A stretch of 64,000 nucleotides of DNA from contig NC_079877.1 of the NCBI RefSeq assembly GCF_029227915.1, forward strand, positions 11,221,351 through 11,285,350. The letters are read 5' to 3'. Numbering within the stretch: position 1 is the first letter of the stretch; every line of letters starts with the position of its first letter. The notes under the pieces were generated by a model. That model was given only the letters and a program-made list of their open reading frames with translations, searched no databases and was not told the DNA's origin. This document shows positions 13,301-22,300 of the stretch, one piece after another. Position numbers and translations under genes: made by a program. The stretch is from Hydractinia symbiolongicarpus. Its lineage: Eukaryota; Cnidaria; Hydrozoa; Anthoathecata; Hydractiniidae.

Positions 13301-16300
13301 GCAATAGAATCAATGTGTTTTATTCACAACACATAATCCATTTTTGTTCCTTGTTGGGCATGTTTCTTCAAATGTAAGTTAAATGCATTCTTCTGCACAA
13401 ACGCTTTACCACAAGCATCACATTTGAACGGTTTATTTTCATCAGAAGCATGAGTTAAAAAATGGCGTTTCCAGGTGGATTGATATTTCAACGATTGTTC
13501 TTTGTTACACACAGTACACACCAACATGACTTTTACGTAAGGATTTTTGAAGTTCTCGATATATTTCAAATCTGACAAAGCACATGGTTTTGTCAAAACG
13601 CCGTCCAGTGCGTGCAGTTTGGTGTGGCTCTGTGAAAACAAGACATTATTTCTAGTACTACATACATGTTTCGCAGTCAACTCACTCCTTCCTGACAACT
13701 ACTGTGACCCATCTACTTATCTATAAGCGCAATCATTTATATGCGTAACAAACAAACTTCAATTTATACATGCAAGCAAAGGTATTGACAAATATCGTCA
13801 GGTACACAAAAATAACTGACAAACTAGAGTAGGAACAAAAAGTTAAAAGTACACAAATTCCTGCTGTTCTTGTTTTATGTTAGTACAAACATCAGAACTT
13901 CGATCTTGTTTAACGTCTGAATGTTTTGTCGCCACATGCTTTCTCAACGCTGTAATAGTGATAAAAGCCTTGGAACACAACGTACACTTGTGTGGTTTTT
14001 CATCGTTGGACGCATGAGTCAAATAATGCTTCTTCCAATTGCTTGAAAATTTTAGAGACATTTCCTTGTTACAAATTTTACACACAAGAATAATCTTAAC
14101 GTAAGGGTTAGTGAAGTTTTCCACGTAATGCAGACCCGCGTTGCTCGAAGGTGTTTTGGCGTCCGAGCTTGACATTATCCTTCCCTTCGTCTGGAAATGA
14201 GAAAACAACAATAATAAGTCACTAACATATTATATGCACCAAGCAGTTCAACTCTCTCATTTTAAAATTCGTTTTTCACGACAAAATGTTGTTCTTGCTT
14301 TGTCTGACCATAAATCTGCTCCTGCTGTTCATGATATTTTGACACGTGCTTTCGCAGCTGGTCCGCCCTTATGTACGACTTACTGCAATGCTGACATTTA
14401 TGCGGTTTACCCTCAGATGATGCATGTGTCAAGTAATGTTGTCTCCAATTACCGGAGAACTTCAACGACTGCTCTTTATTGCAGATTTTACAGACTATTA
14501 TGATTTTTACATACGGATTGCTAAAGTTTTCCAAGTATTTTAGGCTGGATGCACTTATAGCTTGGTTACTTGACTTTGTGGATGCAATCTGCAAGAAAAA
14601 CACGAAAAAGTCACATGTCTATTAACTAAGCACAAGCAGCAACTCTCCCTCTCATAAGAACGCAAGTGATCGTGACCACTTTCTTATTCTTAAAACAATA
14701 TCTACAATTTATACACGGTGGAAAGTTGTTAAGGATCATTGGTATATCGGATAGGTAGGCTCCATCTTTGGTTGTGGATATTCCTGCTTGATTACGTTAT
14801 GAGGAGGGTACTGCATTTCTTGTTTCAGCTGTTTTTTCTCGTGTTGTTTCAAGAAATGCTTCTTTAACTGTGGTGCAGTGATAAACGCTTTAGTACATTG
14901 AGAACATTTATGTGGTTTTTCTTCATTTGATGCATGACTAAGGTAGTGCGTTTTCCAGTTGTGAGAAAATTTCAGACTCTGCTCCTTATTGCATACTTTA
15001 CAAACTAAAATAATCTTCACGTAAGGGTTGTCAAACTTTTCAATATATTTGAGTGTGGAATTGTTGCTAGGTTTGCCTGCCTTCCCACCAGCAGCATGAA
15101 GTGTCAGCTATAAGATGAAAAGAAAAAAAGGAATTCTGATAACAACCCAGTTTAAAAAACACATCTACAACTAAATTCGAGCAGTCAACTCTCCCTCATG
15201 TTAGCAGAAAATCAGTAAAGCGGATCTTCTGATTTAAACACGTCGATTGTGCCGCCATGTTTTTTCTGCGTGTGGTTCCGCAATGAATTCAAAGAAACAA
15301 ATCCCATATTGCAGTAGGCGCACTTGTGAGGCTTCTCTTCATTCGAAACATGTGTCAAGTAGTGAGGCTTCCAATTACGGGCAAACTTCGATGCTTCTTT
15401 ATTACAGATTTTGCAAACGATAATAACTTTCACGTAAGGATTATCAAAGTTCTCTAAATATTTTAGGCTAGATGAGTTGATTGGCTTTGAACTGGCTTTC
15501 AGCTAAATTTAAAATTACAACACAATGATAAATACTATTTACTAAATAAAGTATGAGAAAAAATAACAGCCGCAAACAAATATGTAGCAAAACTCTGTCT
15601 AAAAAGGTAAGACTAAATAGTGAAAGGTTTTTCCTTCATGTTTGATTTTCACTGTCCACATTCACCATCCAGGAAAGGGTTCACTTTCTTTCAGTTTTAA
15701 ATTCTGTAACATTATGGTATTTTCTTATGTGATCCTTTAACTTATTCGATTGAACAAATGTTTTGTTGCAAAATTTACATTTATGCGGCTTGTCATCTGA
15801 ATGTGTCAGAAAGTGTGTTTTCCAGTTCGTTGATTGTTTTGAAGACTGTTCTTTTCCACACACTTTACATACGAGAAGAATTTTCACATAAGGACTATCA
15901 AAAGCTTCAAGGTATTTTAGACTGAATGTTGTCGAAACTTTCGTTGATGGTGTAGTCCATTTACGTCCAGGCTACAAATGAAAATGGTAGTGTCAACTTA
16001 TAAGTGATAGCGATTACAATTAAATCCCTCATAAGAAGCAAAGTCAGTTTATAAAAAACATTGAAAGTAATATAAAAAATATGGAATCTTGCTTTAACAC
16101 CAAGGTTCAACTTTTACGTTGCTCAAATCATCCCATGGTTCCGAACTACCAGAACCCATCATCCATGGCTCCGTCTTTACATCACTAGATTTAGCTTTAG
16201 AATGTATTTTCATATGATTCTTAAGATTGGTCGAAGTAACAAATGCTTTTTCACACAAGGTGCATTTATGTGGTAAATCTTCCTTTGCTGCATGAGTGAG

Positions 16301-19300
16301 GTAATGCCTTTTCCATGTGTTGGCGTACTTCAAAGATTGCTCCTTATTACAGATTTTACAAACAAGAATTATCTTCACATAGGGGTTGTCGAAATTTTCT
16401 AGATACTTTACGCCAGTTGAATTCAATGTGCTGCTTTTATTCATAGCAGCCTTCTAAAGAAAAGCAGGTGGCGTAAACAAGAGCAACATAGTGAACCCAG
16501 AAAAACAAACAACTCCCTCATAAGATGGCGGTTTAGAAAGAAAAGAGAAAGGTATAGCTGCAACAACAACAACAACAAGAACAACTACCACTTCTCACAA
16601 TCTCCACTTAAGCATTGTTTTATCACCTAGTTCGTGTATTTATTCACTAACTTTGTACCATCGTCATTCAACCAAAAGTCATCAGTGAATATTTTTTGTT
16701 AATAGCCTGGTATGGCACCATACATGCCTGAATGCATGTTAACAACACCCTTGGGGCGGAATTGAAGCAGTTTTTTCATTCAAAAACAAACCACAGTTTG
16801 AAACTAACTAACAAGCCTTAAAAACTAAATATAATTATATCATATATACATACAAAAATAAAGCGAACTAAAAAGTTAGGTTTTCTGATTTAATATTCAT
16901 ATCAGATTCAAAGGGAAAACTTTCATCTTTTAAACTTTTACTATGAACTTTCTGATGTCTCTTTAAATCACACGCTTGCTTAAAAGCCTTTCCACATGTT
17001 GGGCAAGGAAATTTTGGATTGTCTGTGTGAAAAGCATAATGTCTTTTCCAATAACTCGGTTTTGGTAGATCCTTCTGGCAAATACGACATTTAAAATGTA
17101 CAGTGACATAAGGATTGTTCCAATTGCTGAAAATATTTTCACCGCCCTCTTTCTTAGGAGTTCCCTAAAAGGTACACACATCTTACAGCATGTAACTAAA
17201 GCCAACTCTCCCATAAAACGAAATATATTCTTAAAAAATACAATTTAGTCAAATGTATGGTAATATCCTCCTCAGACCTAAACCTTCACAAATAGAATTT
17301 CCAATCTATTCTAAAACGTTTTTGCAAGTTACCAAAACTCACTTTCGGAGAAAACATGTTTTTGCAAAATAAAGAAACTCTGGCTATTTGCAAGTGAAAA
17401 ATTACTGCCAAAAAAGTAAATTTATGGGAACGTAAAAATTCGTGTTTCGCAAAACAAAAAATATATAGAAGTAAATATAAAACAAGACTCCGGGAGAACT
17501 GTATGGGTTTCTCACTGTTTCCATGAGCAATTTTTTAGCTAACTTTGCAACATTCTTAAAGAGAGGGGCACCCGTTATTCTCTTACCAATCAATTCACTG
17601 CAGAATGATATTAGTACATTTGACTTCAGCACTTAAACACAATAAGATACATAAACCTAATGTCTATCTAGAATGAACTTTCTCGTGTCGCTTCAGCACA
17701 TACAACTCACGAAAGCCTTTTCCACATGTTGCACAAGTGAATTTGTGGTCACCAGAATGAGTCAAATAATGTCTTCTCCAATTCTTTTTATTTGGAATTT
17801 CCTTACCACATATTTTACAATGGAATTTACAATTAACGAATTCGTTATCTGTTATTTCAGCCATGGTCGTATTTACTGAGCTCGTTTTATTGCTTGTCTC
17901 AATGTCTCGCTAAACAGTACACATAAAACCGAAAATTACTTTTTTTAATAAACAAATGTGTTCTTTCTCCATTTATAAAACAAAAATTTAATAAAAATCC
18001 GCTTCACTTTTAATGGACAAGTTATCATTGGATGTATTTTCATTTTTAGCATGTTTTTTAACGTGTGCTGTCAGTTGATCCGTGCGCTTATAACTCTTTC
18101 CACACTCCTCACAGACGTACGGTCTTTCATCAGAATGCGTATTAAAATGTCTTTGCCAGTTTGCTTTGGGAGCCTGTTCTTTTCGACATATCTTACACAC
18201 AAATATTATATCAACATACGGACTTTGAAACTGCTCCATAACGGACTTTGCATTCGACTTTAGCAGAGCTTTCTGCAAATGACAAGTTGTCAATTATTGA
18301 TCAATATCACATCCAACTTGACTAATTCAGGATGACTACGAGGATTGTCACCAAGACAGAATTTAAACTCTTCCAAGAAAGTACAAGCAAAACCAAGTTA
18401 AATGTTTAAGACTGGAGACTTAGGAAAACATTCACTGATCTAGCCTTACCTCTTATGAGAGAGTTGACTGCAAAAAAACAAAGGACAATAAAATATAAAA
18501 AAATTGAAGACAACCAAGTGAAATTATTTGCAAGCACAACACTTGATTTTGCTTTTGAAACAAACATCTACGTATCATCTGAAGGTTCATTGGTATTCAC
18601 ACTTGTGAAAATCAAACCATTATGCCACAATTGATATTTTTATAAAAATATTAGTGTTAGCCAAGTTAATTTTTATATAGAAAAGATTTCCTTTTCTGTA
18701 TGAAAATCTAGTTACAAGTTTAGAAAAAATCTCTTAACTTTCTTAGCAAGGAAGTACTTACACGTAGACATTTATTCCAATAGAAACAACTTTCAAACAA
18801 AAAGGAAACAATCGAACTTACATTGTCATCAACTTCTGGTTTCATCCCACCTTTATTACCAAATCCAGCAGATTTACCGCGTTGACTTGGAGACCCAAAG
18901 TTTGATTGCCCAGGAGAGTTAAACTGCTGTGGAGATCCGAAGTTTGGCATTTTATTATTGACATGATTTGGACTTTGTGGAGGCATACCTGGTGATTGAT
19001 GAAGCATACCTTGGTTTGGAGATTGTGCCATAAAGTTCGTATTATTACGAGTAGGAGTTCTTGGAATATTCATCATATTCTAAAAAAAAATACAGACTTA
19101 TATTGGTCAAGTCATAGCAGCATGTGCTTTTGCCGCAAAATAAATTTTGCTTAACTCCAGCAAAATTTGTGTCAATTTAAGCAGTCAAAAAATCCTTAAG
19201 ACAATGTTTTTGCTGTTCAGAAAATACAGAATTCATGCAACTTGTGTAATCAAATCAATTATACATGTTTTCGTTAATTGTTATGTCAAATTTACCATTA

Positions 19301-22300
19301 CATGCTTTTATCTTAGAGCTTAAAATTTGGTCATTACCCATTATTATTATCAATATTGTTGTTTAACTTAATGCTGATGCAACGTTAAACCCTGCATAAG
19401 AAGCACTTGGGGCAGCAGGTCATTTTTCATCTTCTAGAAGGCGCTTAGAAAAGTATTGGAAATGGTTCAAAATATTTTTTCTGTATTATAATAAGTGTCG
19501 CTCGCTCGCTCGCTACGTAAGCTTACCATATTTGTTTACAAGGGCAGACATTTCGCTGACAAACAAATTTTCATTCAGTATTTTTAGGCTGGATGTTTCG
19601 TTACACCAGCCACAAACTAAAAAAAACCATGTGCTGCATGTGATTTCACAGGTGAAACGTGATGTATTACGATAATTGTCTCGTTTGTGTATAATTTTTA
19701 TATAATGTTTAACAACAAATTAATAAATTTATACGATGATTCATTTTTAAACAATTACTTAAAAATCATTTCTCAGAAATGACTTTGGTTTTTTTGTTTG
19801 TTTGTTCAGAAGAAAGAGAGTTCGCTTGAAAGTTACGACTGCGTGGTAAGGCAATTGAGGTTCTCCCTCGTTCTGGCTATCATATATAGCTTGCGTTGGT
19901 GCGCACTTTCCCACAGCTGAGTTGAATAAAACTCTGGCTCTTCCGAGTGTCAGGTCCTTGAGGCATAGTTCCGAATGGGGCTGCTGATTCGATCGTAAAT
20001 CAACAAAACGTCAGGGCTTAAAGTGTTAGCATGTAATCTCAATGCCGGCTTGAACTCACTATTGAACATAGAAAACGAACAAACAAAGAATATATAACAC
20101 TGTAAAAATAGTGTTTTTCAAAAAATCCTACACCAACATAAATTGGCTGCAAGTGTATTTTTCACCAATCTAGACACCTATATTTCAAAGAATTTTCCTT
20201 CCACACACACCATGCACATCCAGAAATTATCATGAATCACTTTATAAGCGTTAATTTAGGATTAAAGAAGAGTTATAATACATACATGTTGTGGATAATT
20301 CAGCATCTCACTAGGTGACATTAAGTTGGGTGCACTTCCTGATGATTGCGTTCGTGCAATTAAGCGTTGCACACCAGCCTTGTTATCTTCAGATAGTCGA
20401 TGTTGATCAAAGTCTGCATCAAGGTTGATAACATTTTGCTCATTACCAGCAGAAAGTTCTAGCCGTGCCTAGAAATAAATTTAAAATCTCCGTAAAACTG
20501 TATTACATTAAACAAATGTAAACTCTTTGTACACAATAGCACAATATGTTTGCCAATTTTTGCATTAGGTACAGAATACCTATGATTTACCTACTAAGAC
20601 ATCAAAATACTGTAAACAGTTAACATCATAAAATCTGTTTTGCTACATTCAAAACATCAAGCTATCCTTTGAATTCACAATTGCACTTTTACCATGATTG
20701 CACATTTTAGTTTAGCTTTAGTTTGAGCTTAAATATCACTTATACCTCTGGTGCAAGCCAAGCTTAAAAGATTCAATATACTTACTCTCTTTCTATGTTG
20801 ATAAGAAGCTTGTTCAGTTGACTTAGCTTTATTCACAAATGACCAAAATTCATCAATTAAATGTTGACAGCTTGCAAGATTTTCAAAAGGCTCCCAAGTT
20901 GGCTCCCATTTGACTTTATACATCTGCTTTCCGTCCTGTAAAGTAATTTAAGGAAACATGAAACACCAATTACCCATGCCAAGAAGACTATATTTCTAAT
21001 GCCAATCTAATACTATAATGTCCATATTGTCTGCAAAATAAAGTAAATAAAAGTAGATAATTTTTGAAAGCCAGATAAATTTTCTATTGAATCGTGTTAT
21101 TTTTGTCATAAAATAATAAACTAGGAAGATTTAAAAATTTGTCGAATTTTTTCAAATTGCAGACTCCTTGCAGCAACCTTTTAGGTTTAAAAACCCGAAA
21201 GGTAAAGGCATTTAAAGCTTATTGCATAAAAAACACTTACTCAAATCTACTGCACTTGAGTACTTAAAAACAGTGTTTCGTTTTGCTTTTTAGGGGTTAG
21301 TTACAAAATTATATTGAAAAGTTGCTTTGTGCTCCTACCTTCACACACAGTTCAAATTAAATAATAAAACTGATTTGAGAAAAATTTGTCTATATACTGT
21401 TTACGTTAAGCTCCATACAATCGTGATTTGGTGATTTTAGAACAAAATCAATTTATATTAAGTAGGTAAAATTAAGGGGTTAGTTACAAAATTATATTGA
21501 AAAGTTGCTTTGTGCTCCTACCTTCACACACAGTTCAAATTAAATAATAAAACTGATTTGAGAAAAATTTGTCTATATACTGTTTACGTTAAGCTCCATA
21601 CAATCGTGATTTGGTGATTTTAGAACAAAATCAATTTATATTAAGTAGGTAAAATTAATGAGAAAAAAAGAAATTACTCAAGAATTGTGTAATTTAAACA
21701 GGCCATTCCTTGAGACAATTGTGATTGCACGCGCACTCGCCCGCACACTTGTAAAAAGATTTACGAGTGCTTTTTATTGCACTCATGAATTTTTTCTTTT
21801 TCTAAACTATTATAGAGCGATGAAAAAGGCTATTACGCTGATTTACATAATATTCATTTCTTTGTGATTGATTTGTTTAAAAAGTATAGAGAACATTAAA
21901 GTTGGCCCCTTTTCTTCATGCTGACACTCTTATACTCGGCTGGTGCATTACACTGAGACTCAAACGAAAAATGGAAAACCATTTGGAACCATGCCACAAG
22001 TCAGTCCAACCATCATCGTCGCAGACGAGAAGGGTGCGCACCCATGCAACTTCAATATAACCAGAACATGGGAGAGGTTAGGTGTCCTGTACCTTAATAT
22101 AGCTTTCGGGCAAATGTTTTAGTGATGTAATATCAAAGAAAAATTATGTTAAATAAAGTTTAAAAAATCTTTTTTAAATGGGAAAGAGAAATCAAAAATG
22201 TCTAGAAATATATTTAATGCCAAAAACATATAGTGAATCTGCCAACATATCATCGCATTCAACGCTGTCTCAACTTTGCACTTGTGGTTAATGCGTTTTA

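Larger units (their letters stand above)
12837..17218 (-). promoter_or_regulatory. Selector motif array upstream of terminal exons
   Basis: Plus-strand consensus GCAGTCAACTCTCCCTCATA (continuing AGA). Copies: 12837-12856, 13240-13259, 13673-13692, 14243-14262, 14636-14660, 15181-15200, 15587-15606 (weak), 15992-16004 plus 16024-16039 (split), 16510-16525, 17202-17218. Each lies in the short gap before one terminal exon, ZF12 back to ZF3. In the RNA all are complementary to the single site at 18451-18471. ZF1, ZF2 and ZF13 lack good copies. Confidence 0.7.

Noticed and set aside
16963-17214. Minus-strand 83-codon frame
   Set aside because: Shadow of terminal exon ZF3 in another frame; it extends through the ZF3 acceptor.
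10067-18272. A single long poly-zinc-finger gene
   Set aside because: Every finger exon ends in an in-frame stop and none has a phase-compatible donor before it, so they cannot be joined in series.
13324-18272. Separate small zinc-finger genes each starting at its own ATG
   Set aside because: Several exons (ZF3, ZF5, ZF6, ZF12) have no usable ATG, or none before the conserved YLENF block. All have a good acceptor in the same phase as the chromodomain donor.
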